Below, piece after piece: positions 39,010 through 51,100 of a DNA stretch of 64,000 nt. A model generated the notes under the pieces. That model did no database searches. It worked only from the letters and a program-made list of their open reading frames with translations, and was not told the DNA's origin. The stretch is from Salvelinus alpinus. Its lineage: Eukaryota; Chordata; Actinopteri; Salmoniformes; Salmonidae. The translations under genes were made by a program, and so were the position numbers. Within the stretch, counting starts at the first letter, position 1. Each line of letters begins with the position of its first letter. The stretch spans positions 25,675,367 to 25,739,366 of the forward strand of contig NC_092087.1 of NCBI RefSeq assembly GCF_045679555.1, read 5' to 3'.

Positions 39010-40160
39010 TGGGTGTTTGAGGTAGGGGCCAGCATTGGCCCACATTCCCTGCTCAACCTGGTGCTGTAGTGATGGCTACAGCATTACAGTGTCAGTGGCC
39101 CTGTGCCCCGCCACGCCAGCTCCTTCACACACACATAATAAACACACTCCATCACCCGATCAAGCTCAGCCGCACAGACCAATCACAAGCAACAGCCCAA
39201 AGAGAGCAAATTAATTATAGATGTACGTTAAATTACTTTCACTACCTCCCCTGGTCCATGGATGGGACAGAGAGAGTGACTAATGAAATAGTGTTTCAAT
39301 ACCTCCTCTAGCCTTGAACTCTCCCCTGTCTCTCTTACTCTCTACTGCTCCCACTCTTTTTCCAACCCTCTATTTCTCCTTCGCTTTTCTACCCCACCTT
39401 TTCTCTGCACCTCCCCTCCTTTACTGCCCCTCTCCCTCTCTCTCGCTGTCTCTTTCTCTCCTACCCTCCCTCCGTCTATCTCAATGTGGCTGACTGCTGA
39501 ACAGTGAGAAACTGGTGCTTATTTTTATTCTAAGGAGGGCTGTGCAGAAAAGGCAATGTCAAATGTTGGTGTGAATAGATAATGCATTAAGGAAGGTCTA
39601 CTGGGGGGATGGACAACATGGAGAGAGAGGTGAATTGTGCAAAGAAGACCGAAATGACCCAGGATCCATCACTGCAGGATTCCTAACAGGGGAAAGTGTG
39701 AAATAGGATCTGCTCCATGAAGGTACTGGGAAGAGAGAGGAGAGAAGGGGAGGGATAGATTATGGCCACACTCCACAATAAGGGAAAAAGTAAACCCTGC
39801 TGTATATACCATCTCTCATTTAAACAATATACAAAAGTCACACATATAAAGATAGTACAACAGGCCCAACTGTTAAACAACTTCATTTTGGTCAGAATAA
39901 AACCCCTTGCGGTAATGTTTAAACTGGTCAATATTTATATTGTCTTCAATCATAGGAAATTCTTCTGTCCTACGTTCAACTGAAAAAACTGCCTCTCAAA
40001 AGGAATATATTCTGAATATATTAGCTAGCTCTAGTGTAAATTGTCACAAAGACGGTTCTGCCCACCCTCCCACTCTGTACTGTAAAGCAATCTAATCTGG
40101 CATTTCTTGCATGATGTCAAACCGTACACATGGGGACACATTCTGACATTTAACAAAGCA
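39010..40160. other. Non-coding DNA, no supported gene
   Basis: CT-rich 39300-39480; otherwise unique sequence. Confidence 0.4.
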
Positions 40161-40895
40161 GTTTGTCAAACCTAAGCCGCCTTTGATGAACCTCACTTTC
40201 ATATGGTTAATAATACAAATACGCAGAGAACACTCCAATGGGAATCACACATTACCAAACATCCCATCTACAACACATAATGAATTCTCCCTGGGCTGCT
40301 TAGTGTGGAAATAGTACAGGTCTGACATTATACTCCAGAGTACAGGGATGTTCTCTCTAAACTAATAACTAGAACACGTCATCTCCAAAGACAGATAGAC
40401 AGAAAGACAGAAGGTTTCCCCAGAGTTGTGTCAGTGTGCTATGCTTGATCCTACAACAGTAGCAGAAGCAAGATAAGCATACTGGTAGCCTCTGTTCTGC
40501 TTGCACAACATCTATGCCTATCTAATCTGTGAAGCTCAGAGAAACACAACCCATTCAATTTCTACTGCTGATAGATGGTGGTGCTCTTTGAGCCCTGAGG
40601 GACTATATCTCTCCATCTCACCACGGCCCTGACTGTGTTTCTTGTGCAAGCCAACTCTAAATTCATCAGATGGGCATTATCTTGTACACAGCATAGACCT
40701 GCATTACCAGGTGTCAAGGGTCAAGAAAAACACCCATTCAACTAACAGTATATCCATCTTATTTCATGTTAGGCTTTTCACCTGCTGTAGCAATTACACT
40801 TTCTTAATGAAGACTGTCTTTAATTTGACTATTGTATCTTAGTTCTTAACTATAATTGACATTCTACTGTGATCTGCCAATCCGTGTCACATATT
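40161..40895. repeat. Local duplication, copy 1
   Basis: Starts GTTTGTCAAACCTAAGCCGC and is nearly identical to 42839 onward for about 500 bases, then diverges by indels to about 40895. The offset between copies is 2678 bases at the start. Confidence 0.9.
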
Positions 40896-41499
40896 TTACA
40901 TGCATGGATCACCATCTGAGGTCATTTTGATCCCAAGAAGAAACTATTGGAAAAAGCAAAACATCATTATACATTTAAATAATGTTATATGAAATAGAAA
41001 ATAACCAAAACAGACTATTCATTTAGCAAAATTACAGTTAAATACAAATGTTTCCTTAAAAAAATGTGTTCAATCCACAAGTACTGAAAAGCAGATTTAC
41101 CATCATTTGATTGTAATATCATAAAACATTTTAATATACTTAATTTTAGTGACAAAAAGTTATTTATCCATTGATCCTGAGACAATGACCAAAACTATGG
41201 CTTAGTTTAATTTATTCACTTACCCTACAGCTAGCATCAGCATTACTGCTAGTGAAACAATGGGAGTGGTAGGGCCTATTGCAGGAGGCTTTAAAAAGTT
41301 AGCCCAAATCCTCAAAGTCACTTCAAACCAAATGTTATAGCAACGCAAATACCATAACAAGTTGCACATGTAGAATATTGGAGGATATTATAGGAATTCT
41401 GGTATTAATATACAATTTTCCATAGAAAAACATTTTTTTGGCAAAATACACACCAATACAGTCATACCTCATTATAACCAGTTCTAACTATATGCGAGC

Positions 41500-41620
41500 C
41501 CATAAGGTGCTCCATCTCTGCAGGTGATCTGTCTATCAGGCCATGATCACTCCAACAGGTCCTCTTCCACCTTCTGAGGATATGTATAACGTAACAGTAC
41601 ATCTCCAGAGAATATCTGGA
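41500..41620. repeat. Short internal duplication, copy 1
   Basis: GATGATCTGTCTATC-like block with CAGGTCCTCTTCCACCTTCT and CTCCAGAGAA; a related block sits about 340 bases to the right (41848-41955). The copies are clearly diverged. Confidence 0.6.
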
Positions 41621-41847
41621 TTCAAATATATACTTTTTTAGATTTGCCCTAGAATAACTACTTTTTGGAGAAAACATAGCAATACATCTCTCTGTGTACA
41701 TTCAGAGTGTATCTAAGTTCTGTATTGCAGTTCTATCAAGTATTTATACAATTGGCATATGTTGTATACCATTAGCAGATTTATATATGCACAAAAATAA
41801 GGCAATTTTGGTTTTGTACACAGTCATTTGATACGTGGTACAGCTAT

Positions 41848-41955
41848 ATCTCGGCAGATGATCTGTCTATCTGGTCAAAATCACTGAGACAGGTCCCCCT
41901 CCACCCTCTGGTGGTATGGATAACTTGCTATTATGTCTCCAGAGAAACATATATG
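41848..41955. repeat. Short internal duplication, copy 2
   Basis: GATGATCTGTCTATCTGGTC, CAGGTCCCCCTCCACCCTCT and CTCCAGAGAAACAT match 41500-41620. Confidence 0.6.
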
Positions 41956-42136
41956 AAAATAAAGGTTGGTTCAGTGTTTACATTTTTAGTTTAGAAAAAA
42001 AAAATGAAGTCCATATTGATACAGAAACACTAAACAATGATTTAGAATTGTTAAGAACAAGTTTATTGACAAAGTCATGAAAATTTGAAGCATAGAAAAA
42101 AACACCTTTGGGCTATGATAGAAAATGTGTCTCTGG

Positions 42137-42830
42137 GGTTAAAATGACTCCAGTCGGTAGTATGAGGGTTAAAATGACCCCCGTCAGTAGTATGAGGGTT
42201 AAAATGACCCCCGTCGGTAGTATGAGGGTTAAAATGACCCCCGTCGGTAGTATGAGTGTTAAAATGACCCCCGTCAGTAGTATGAGGGTTAAAATGACCC
42301 CCGTCAGTAGTATGAGGGTTAAAATGACCCCCGTCGGTAGTATGAGGGTTAAAATGACCCCCGTCGGTAGTATGAGTGTTAAAATGACCCCCGTCAGTAG
42401 TATGAGGGTTAAAATGACCCCCGTCGGTAGTATGAGGGTTAAAATGACCCCCGTCAGTAGTATGAGGGTTAAAATGACCCCCGTCAGTAGTATGAGGGTT
42501 AAAATGACCCCCGTCGGTAGTATGAGGGTTAAAATGACCCCCGTCAGTAGTATGAGGGTTAAAATGACCCCCGTCGGTAGTATGAGGGTTAAAATGACCC
42601 CCGTCAGTAGTATGAGGGTTAAAATGACCCCCGTCAGTAGTATGAGGGTTAAAATGACCCCCGTCGGTAGTATGAGGGTTAAAATGACCCCCGTCAGTAG
42701 TATGAGGGTTAAAATGACCCCCGTCAGTAGTATGAGGGTTAAAATGACCCCCATCGGTAGTATGAGGGTTAAAATGACCCCCGTCAGTAGTATGAGGGTT
42801 AAAATGACCCCCGTCGGTAGTATGAGGGTT
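42137..42830. repeat. 30-bp minisatellite, about 23 units
   Basis: Unit GGGTTAAAATGACCCCCGTC plus (A/G)GTAGTATGA. The first unit is diverged (GACTCCAGTC). Two rare GAGTGTT variants lie 120 bases apart. Both strands stay open because the period is ten codons; the frames are artefacts. Confidence 0.97.
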
Positions 42831-42838
42831 TAAAAAAA

Positions 42839-43545
42839 GTTTGTCAAACCTAAGCCGCCTTTGATGAACCTCACTTTCATATGGTTAATAATACAAATAC
42901 GCAGAGAACACTCCAATGGGAATCACACATTACCAAACATCCCATCTACAACACATACTGAAGGCTTGCTGGGCTGCTTAGTGTGGAAATAGTACAGGTC
43001 TGACATTATACTCCAGAGTACAGGGATGTTCTCTCTAAACTAATAACTAGAACACGTCATCTCCAAAGACAGATAGACAGAAAGACAGAAGGTTTCCCCA
43101 GAGTTGTGTCAGTGTGCTATGCTTGATCCTACAACAGTAGCAGAAGCAAGATAAGCATACTGGTAGCCTCTGTTCTGCTTGCACAACATCTATGCCTATC
43201 TAATCTGTGAAGCTCAGAGAAACACAACCCATTCAATTTCTACTGCTGATAGATGGTGGTGCTCTTTGAGCCCTGAGGGACTATATCTCTCCATCTCACC
43301 ACGGCCCTGACTGTGTTTCTTGTGCAAGCCAACTCTAAATTGAAACACACTATAGACCTGCATTAGCAAGGTCAAGAAAAACACCCATTAAACAAACAGT
43401 ATATCCATCTTATTACGTTAGGCTTTTCATCTGAGGTAAAAAATTATACTATCTTAACAAAGAGTGAGTCTTTAATTTCCATATTGTATCTTAGTTCTTA
43501 ACTAGAACTGACATGTCCATGTGGCCTGCCAATCAGTGTCTTATA
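42839..43545. repeat. Local duplication, copy 2
   Basis: Begins at GTTTGTCAAACC, 8 bases after the end of the 30-bp array, and follows 40161 closely to about 43350. It has a deletion where copy 1 reads CATCAGATGGGCATTATCTT, and a more diverged end. Confidence 0.9.
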
Positions 43546-43569
43546 TCCTAATTTCATAAGAGAAGCATG

Positions 43570-43824
43570 TACAGTACCAGTCAAAAGTTTGGACACACCT
43601 ACTCACTCAAGGATTTTTCTTAATTTTTACTATTTTCTACATTGTAGAATAATAATGAAGACATCAAAACTATGAAATAACACATGGAATCACGTAGTAA
43701 CCAAAAAAGTGTTAAACAAATCAAAAAATATTTTATATTTGAGATTCTTCAAAGTAGCCACCCTTTGCCTTGATGACAGCTTTCATAGTTTCGACTTCTT
43801 CACTATTATTCTACAATGTAGAAT
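43570..43824. mobile_element. Folded remnant of the third Tc1 family (both ends, interior deleted)
   Basis: TACAGTACCAGTCAAAAGTT starts the left end. TTCATAGTTTCGACTTCTTC-ACTATTATTCTACAATG at 43781 is the start of the opposite inverted arm, so the transposase interior has been lost. Confidence 0.75.
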
Positions 43825-43920
43825 CTGGATCTGAACCAGGGTGTCTGTAGTGGCGCCTCTAGCACTGAGATGCAGTGCCTTAGACCGCTGCGCCACCTGG
43901 GAGCCCCCCAAATACAGGTG
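43825..43920 (-). mobile_element. tRNA-Leu-type SINE head, partial
   Basis: The minus strand reads GGCTCCCAGGTGGCGCAGCG and GCACTGCATCTCAGTGC, then the B box GGTTCAGATCCAG. The body and tail are missing. It joins the Tc1 arm on its left. Confidence 0.8.
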
Positions 43921-43929
43921 TGTCAATCT

Positions 43930-44181
43930 TGTTGCGTCATACCCAGGAAGACTTGAGGCTGTAATCGCTGCCAAAGGTGCTTCAATGAAGTACTGAGTAA
44001 AGGGTCTGAATACTTATGTAAATGTGATATTTCAGTTTTAGATTTTTAATACATTTGCAAAAATGTTTTTAAAAAAAAGTTTTTGCTTTGTCATGGGGTA
44101 AAACAATGTAATCCATTTTAGAATAAGGCTGTAAAGTAACAACATGTGGAAAAAGTCAAGGGGTTTTCCGAATGCACTGTA
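43930..44181 (+). mobile_element. 3' end of another Tc1-type transposon
   Basis: The plus strand keeps the last transposase codons (CGVIAAKGASMKY-like region at 43960-43995 in broken form), then a 3' UTR and the end AAGTCAAGGGGTTTTCCGAA-TGCACTGTA. The left part is missing. Confidence 0.7.
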
Positions 44182-44282
44182 TGTTACATTTGGTATGGTT
44201 ACATAAGACAGATGGTTACTTAATGAATAAACAAATGTAGGGTGGTTGATCAGGGTGGATGGGTAGGCATATAACATGAATT

Positions 44283-44690
44283 TTTAGCAACTCAAAGGTT
44301 GCGAGTATGAATCTTATCATGGACAACTTTAGCATTTTAGCTAATTAGCAACATTTCAACTACTTACTACTTTTTAGCTACTTTGCATGTTAAATAACCC
44401 TTCCCTTAACCTTAACCCTTTATTAACCTAATTCCTAAACTTAACTTTAACTCCTAGCCTAAATAACGTTAGCCAGCTATCTAGTGTTAGCCACCTAGCC
44501 AGAATTCGTAACATATCATACGTTTTGCAAATGGTAATTCATAACATATCATATGAAATGGGTGATGGACATGCACAAATGTATACATAACATATGAAAC
44601 GTAACAAATCATACTAAATGGAGTGTCTCGGATTTATGAACAACATAATACAAAATGCTCGGAGACCAGGTTGTGTCAACATGACCTCAA
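44283..44690. repeat. Probable dispersed salmonid repeat with tRNA-like patch
   Basis: GGTTGCGAGTATGAATCTTA resembles a B box, followed by AGCATTTTAGCTAATTAGCA and several ACATATCATA repeats. I recall similar sequence from salmonid genomes but cannot name the family. Confidence 0.4.
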
Positions 44691-46419
44691 AGTTCTGTGG
44701 AGAGGTTGGTCACTCAACCACCCCTGTGGACACACCAGAGACCAGGAAGTTGTTCTGAGGAAAAGCATAAAGGGGCATTATGGGAACACACAGGGTGTAG
44801 ATGGGGGTTGGGTAGGGGGTCAACAGGGTGGAGGGAACGGGGTGAAATAAAATATTATAATAATAATAAGATCCTCAGCCTCAGCGACCATCCCCCGGTC
44901 TCTGGGGCATCCACCACCTTGTCATGTCCCAGGACCTTGGAATGGGCTCAGTGGAATGGTGTGTGTTCTAACTTATTGGCATAGTGATTTGTTGAGTGTT
45001 TCAGACTGCATGCGGCTCAGAGCGCATAGCCTGGAACATCGGGGCCTTGATTCATTAGCTAGTCACACCCTTAGCGCTGACATTTTCAAACTTGTTACAC
45101 AGCGTTCTAATTGGCGTGAAAAATTGGACACAGCTACAAACAGTCATGGCTGCATTGTAAATCTGTCTTTGACACCATGTTGTGTGCCATGTTGACTGTC
45201 ATTTTCCTCTCCCAATGTTAACATGCTGATAAGAAATAGAACACACAGACATGGTTTTGCCTTAGCTGAATTGTGATGGTAAAATTACAAGAAACAATAA
45301 TCTTACCCATTTCAATAGCTACATGAGTAGACACAGGTGAATGACAGGGTATTCACATCTGGTGAATTGTAATTGATATCATTTCTTTATGAAATAATTA
45401 TATGCAAATACTGAATGATAATGATGTCATTTATTGCTGAGCACTCTACTCAACAATCATATTTACTTCAAATAGAGTTCTTCAAATAGAGCATTTAAAA
45501 AAGTGAGTTCCCATCAGTATCTTAAAACAATAAACGCATCTTTCAAAAAACACTAATGCAAAGTTACAACCTTTCTAGACATGAATTAGATGGTTGTCAT
45601 CATAGACTTCATAACAGCTGAAACTGTTTGTGCATTCATTCTATGATCTATCTGTGAAAATGTAAAAGCAGACATATATTTTGGTCATATTCAAATATAA
45701 ATGGATCCTGAACAAGAATATAAAATGACATCATTATGTCTGTAACAGTGCATGTAAAAACATGTGGCATTCTTCATCCACTCATTGGAACATCAATACA
45801 GGTGGAAGAGTAAAATGTTCATGACTACCTCAAGGCTGAAATATTACAACCTCAGCATGTACGTGACACACATCTCAACTGCAAGCGTGTGTTCAGTTTC
45901 ATGATTGATATAACGTATGAATTTAACTGTCAAAATTCACAGAATAACACTCAATATAAATGTAAATATAATTTTTAGGTGGTTTTAACTTATACGGTAT
46001 ACCTAGGGCCAGGAGAATTTACTGAGCACCAAAAAAAATTGATACTAGCTGGGACTGCGATACTAGCGGGAAGTGGCACACCTGGCAGCTCAAATAAATA
46101 AATAAAGGCCCAGAAAGGATTACACTGCTATTTGATCTCATACAGTCAGAAGTACTTCTTTCCAAACAGCCTTTGTTAGCATGGGGGGGAAACTGCTACA
46201 TGGGGAAAAACAACATAAGAGTAAAAACTTCAGGAGTGTCCCCCTCCAAGGTTAGTAGTAGTGTGTGTATGTTTGTGTGTATGTGTGTGGGGGTGGGCTA
46301 TATACAGTATTGGGTAGGCCTATATACTGATATACTGGCATCAATATATGAGAGTGTACTTGTAAACAGTGTTATCATGCATGGCTTAATTTAGTCTCTT
46401 CCGTTTCTGATTTGTCTCC
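44691..46419. other. Non-coding DNA, in part the 3' UTR of the SLC16A gene
   Basis: The last part up to 46419 should be transcribed with the transporter gene. A GT-rich patch lies at 46260-46290. No other gene seen. Confidence 0.4.
45430..45435 (-). terminator. Possible polyadenylation signal of the SLC16A gene
   Basis: AATAAA on the minus strand about 985 bases past the stop at 46420. It is only one of several AT-rich candidates and is weakly supported. Confidence 0.2.
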
Positions 46420-46688
46420 CTAGGGGATTTGTTGCTTCTTAGCCTCCTTCCCTGCCTCTCCTTGCTCCTCTGAGGAGGGCTCTCCCCTCTCCCTCAGCCC
46501 CAGCCCCTGCTCCTGGTCCTGGCTCTCACAGCCCTCCTCTACCTGTCCCTCCTCCTGCCGCCTCTCCCGCTCCAGCATCCTGTAGTTGTAGACGTTCATA
46601 ACAAAAAGGAAGAGTCCTGCGAACACCATCACCGCTCCACACATGAGGTACAGGTATGTGTAGTCACCAAAGGTGTCCACCAAGGCTC
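46420..46688 (-). CDS. slc16a7-like: SLC16A coding exon 4 (TM12 and cytosolic tail)
   Basis: The acceptor is CCCTTCAG. It encodes [20 protein letters not shown], the last membrane segment, [10 protein letters not shown] and a charged, Glu/Gln-rich tail ending AKKQQIP and stop. The tail has no counterpart that I can align to human MCT1 or MCT2, as is usual for this region. Confidence 0.93.
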
Positions 46689-48032
46689 CTGAAGGGGAGG
46701 AGAGGGGAGATGTTACTGAAGGTTACATAAAGTAGCTAAGTTTCCCCCCCTATCAGATAAAAAGTTCAGTTATAGGAAGGATAGTTAGACAAGATGCCCA
46801 CAAAATCCCCCCTGCTTATAGTATATTCCTATCAACAGGTTGTTATGGGTTAAGGTAAGCCTTTCCCCATCTCTCTCCACGAGGTGAATCAGGAGGTGTA
46901 ACATGGGTATGGTTTAGATGTGCTTTTCAAACTCTGTTCTGTAGAGTAAAAGATCCTACTGGAGACATGACATGGAGCCATTACACCCGACCTTGCTTGC
47001 CACGGCTCTCAGGGAAGGCAATTTTGGCTGCTGCACCAGAACAAATCAGGAGTGTGGCCATGTCGATTCTGAAAACGATCAAAATCTAGCCCGCTTCAGA
47101 GGAAAGTGACAAATGGAGTTTATATCCGATTGGAGCCATAAGCTTCTTGAACCTCCCCCTGGATCGATCTGCAGTCCTCCCCAACTCACTCAGCCTCCAC
47201 AGTGAACATCTAATCAACTGTCTGTCCATCCGTCTGTGCATACTGTATACCAATTTGCAGGATCATGCAAGTCAGATGTTTGTAGGAACCACTAAATGGA
47301 TTAACGAAGGGAAGATCAACTGTGACAACAGTGTACTTTCCCAAGCTTTTGTCTGCTCAGTTGATGGTCATTGACTAATTCATTCACAATGAATAACTTT
47401 AGAAAGTATAAGACAAGAGCTTGGAACTAGAAGGTTCTATCTGTAAAAAGAGGATTCTGAGATAATTGGCTTTAAAGTTCGAACCCTCATTGGTTTGAAT
47501 GGTTTCAGCTATTTTTATCTTGTATTCTTTCAAACTTAACAACATGAATTATATAGGTAGAGAATATAAAACAGAACAAGGCTATGTCAATTACACCATT
47601 TTTATAAAAATGCAGAAAGAAACTTATAGTTCCAAGCACTCGAACACCCACAGCAAAGCGACACTACATGATTTAACCACATCCCTTTTATGTATCTTAT
47701 GTAACGTCCCCTTGTTTGTGCAATGAGACAGGGCCTTTGATTGCTCTCTATATTTCAAACTTATATTGAGGTGTTTATCTGTAATGAACTCATTTCCCGC
47801 AAACATCAGTTACTAATGGTCAATTATTGAGTCTGGCATTATTGAATCATCTGGGAGACACAATCAACACAACACCCCACTATACATAAACACAGAGTTA
47901 GGTTGTTAAATAGAAGGGCAGTTTTCAGGTTAGGTAAACCAATTAAAAGACAGGTCTTAATGAGTCAATTTTCAATTAAGTTGATGATGGAGGCATGAGC
48001 TTGTCTCTCTCACTCTGTCTGTGTCTGTGTCT

Positions 48033-48112
<80 letters not shown>

Positions 48113-51100
48113 AGGTCACTTTGCCCGTGGTCCAGTACAAAGCAGCAACAGGGACATGGTCTGATTAATGGCGTTCTATCCTGTGGGTGTGTGCAGATGA
48201 CCATCACCCTCATTAAGGCAACCCTTGATTGGCTGAATGGTAATTAAGTCCATCTGGCAGAGTCACCTCTTTTTTAAATGTATTCATAGCTTCATTATGG
48301 TCCAGGTACGGGCCTCTAATGAGTGAAGTCTGAACTGAGATTCATTAAACACCGAAAGCAAAAGGCTAATTACACCAATTACCTCACTTTCTCCTAATTA
48401 GGCTGACCCCCAGGTTTGGGAGGAGGCATGGCACGGCATGACGAGGCTGGCTGTAATGAGGAGACTTGTAAGGGGAAATGTAGAGACTCTGCCCTCTGGA
48501 GAAGAACGCTCAACGTGCAGGGAGGCGCTTATTTACCCCCCATTAAATGAGCACCTCAGAACAGGGTCGCACAAAACAACCAGGAGGACTATACATTTAC
48601 ACCTCATTAAAACTCTGCAGAGGAGAGAGAAGCATAGGAATGCCAACAAACGTGATCCTACTTCTACCAGACAGACTAGACAGACAACCAGTTTGTATGG
48701 AGAAGAGAAGTGTGTTCTGACAGAGCCCGTTCTCCCTCCTTTTTCACTCCACCGTTTGTGTCTGTCTGCCATTTCAGAGACTGTGAAATGAGATGGGCTC
48801 TAGCAGCACTCTGAGGAGAACATTTGTATTCTGTCAGAGAAAGCCCACAGGTGGTTCAAAGACTAAGCAAGTTCACTTCCATGGAAATGTGTTATTTAAC
48901 AGCTTGGGCTGAGCAGAGAATGTTAGCATTGTTAGTTCTCCTCTGTGCCAAATAAGACCAAAATGAAAGTGGGCTGTAGGAGACAGAGTTTTCTACATGT
49001 GTGCTATCCCTAGTAATCTCAGGGAAATATGGGCGGGAAACATAACCTTTTTGATTACACACTCAAAAAAACATGAAAGGAAAAAGGTCCTCTAAAACTC
49101 ACTGCTTGTGGTTTAAAAAAAGAAGACCCGTCTTGGAATAACCTTGCACAATGACTCCTGATGTTCATTTCATCAGTAGTAAGCTATTATTGGGAAAGGT
49201 CTTTCTCATCTTAAACCTTAAATTCCGAGAGAGCTTTATGCCATCGTTTTAATAGTAAAGTGTACCAGATTGTGCACGCTAATTATGATTTGGGGTTAGG
49301 GTCAATGATTTGACTTGTATTATCAGCTAATGAAATGAAGTTGGTAACATCGCAATGGTCAAAGTTTTCCGTAACTCCAATAACTGAAACTCTCTAAGCT
49401 TGTGTTTGCAGCCAGTGGCAGTAGGTCTATTCTAGACCGAGGGGACCCGGTAAAGAGAGAAGGGGAAAATAGACTGAGAGAAAGAGTCGCAGAGAGACCT
49501 TCATTACCCTTACGGCTTCTTAGCTCCGAAAAATGTTCCATCATTTGTGTAGAGGACGAATCCTCTAGCGGGCGTGCCCTGAAAGCCAGAGCGGCCCGGC
49601 TTATTTACAACAGTAAATAACCGTGACCAATTACTGCTTTTCTCTGGGCAGGCAGTGCGCTCCAGGCCGCCCTGCTCACCGATGATAATCCAATTCTACT
49701 GGAATGTCTTACAATAATGACACCCTGGAAAGTAGTTGGGCTCCACTCCCGCACCATGCAGCATGCAGCGCACGTCCGTGACCGAGGAGCAGAGTGAGAA
49801 AGACGGGAACAACTGACTGGCGGGTTTTCTCTGCTCCAAATCCATTTTCTGCTTTATTTACCAAAGTTATTCTAAAGTAGGACTTTTCCTATACTCTGAC
49901 AATAAAGGTTCTCTCAAGTGCATGCGTAACACTGGGATACTGTCAGCCATGTATTGAATGACCATGGAGAGGTAGTCTTGGGGGAAATGGAGGGAGAGTG
50001 TTTGTTGACTAAAGGGGAAATAGTGCTTGTCCTTTGTCAATAGGGAGTAGGTTTGTCTAAAGGTGTCATAGCATTAGTTGTCTAAGAGCTGTATGGTTGT
50101 GTATTAACTTGAGAGAGAGGGGGATTGTGTGCTGTGTGCAGTGTGTAGGCTTACCTCCAATAGGTGGTCCCAGGAGCACGGGGCAGCACTCTATGATGGT
50201 GGCCAGTCCCACTGCACTGGAGAACCGCTGAGGCCCCACCAGGTCCATGAGCGTCTCAAACAGCAGGGCACACACCATTCCAAATGCTATGCCAAAGAAC
50301 ACTGAGTAGGCCGCCAGCCCCCCGTACCCACTGGCCAAGGGACACAGCAGGTGGCATAAACCATTATAGATGATGGCAAAGCTGAAGAAGTACTGTATCC
50401 TGGGCCTGATCCATTTAGTGTTAGCCATCAGCCCTGTCAACGGCCTGGCAAACATGTCTACGAAGCCCATGATGGACAAGAGGAAGGCGGAGGAATACTC
50501 GTCGAAGCCATGGCTCAGGGCGTAAGGGGCCAGGAACACTACAGGGGCGAAGAAACCAAAGAACATCACCGCGTTCCCTATGATGTAGATCAGAAAGCCC
50601 CTGTGTTTGAAGAGCGAGAGGTCCAGAAACTTGTTGAAGTTGTCCAAACAGCCTTTCTCCAACTGTGTGTTGTGTCCATTCACCTGGGCCTCAGACCGGT
50701 CAGTGGTAGGTTTCTTTGGGGTTCCGTTTGTCTGCGTGAGTTGGTCTCCAGTTGGCTTTGGACCAATGGGCCTCATGAGAGAGCCGGCAACACAGCAGTT
50801 GAGCAGCAGAGCTCCCAGGATGAAGAAACTGCCCCTCCAGCCAAATTGGTTAAACAGGAACTGGTTGATAGGTGCTAAGGTACAGAGGAAGACTGGACTT
50901 CCTGCCATGGCCAGCCCATTGGCTAACGGCCTCTTGACTTGGAAGTACTTCCCAATGATGGTGACGGATGGCTGGAGGTTAAAAGAGAGACCAAATCCTG
51001 CGGGAAATACAAGAGAGGAGAGCAGTCACGTTCACAAGTTCCATTTTCAGAGGCTAAAACCTTGACATAAACGCCTGGTACTGCAGGATTAAATTAAGAC

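Noticed and set aside
42108-42833. A 241-codon frame with a ten-residue repeat (RVKMTPVSSM) and its 213-codon antisense mirror
   Set aside because: A 30-bp minisatellite gives open frames on both strands; nothing else supports a gene.
50066-50154. The reading frame of SLC16A exon 3 continues past 50155 ([13 protein letters not shown]...)
   Set aside because: A clear GTAAGC donor lies at 50154, and the family sequence continues in the exon at 46688, so the extra codons are intron.
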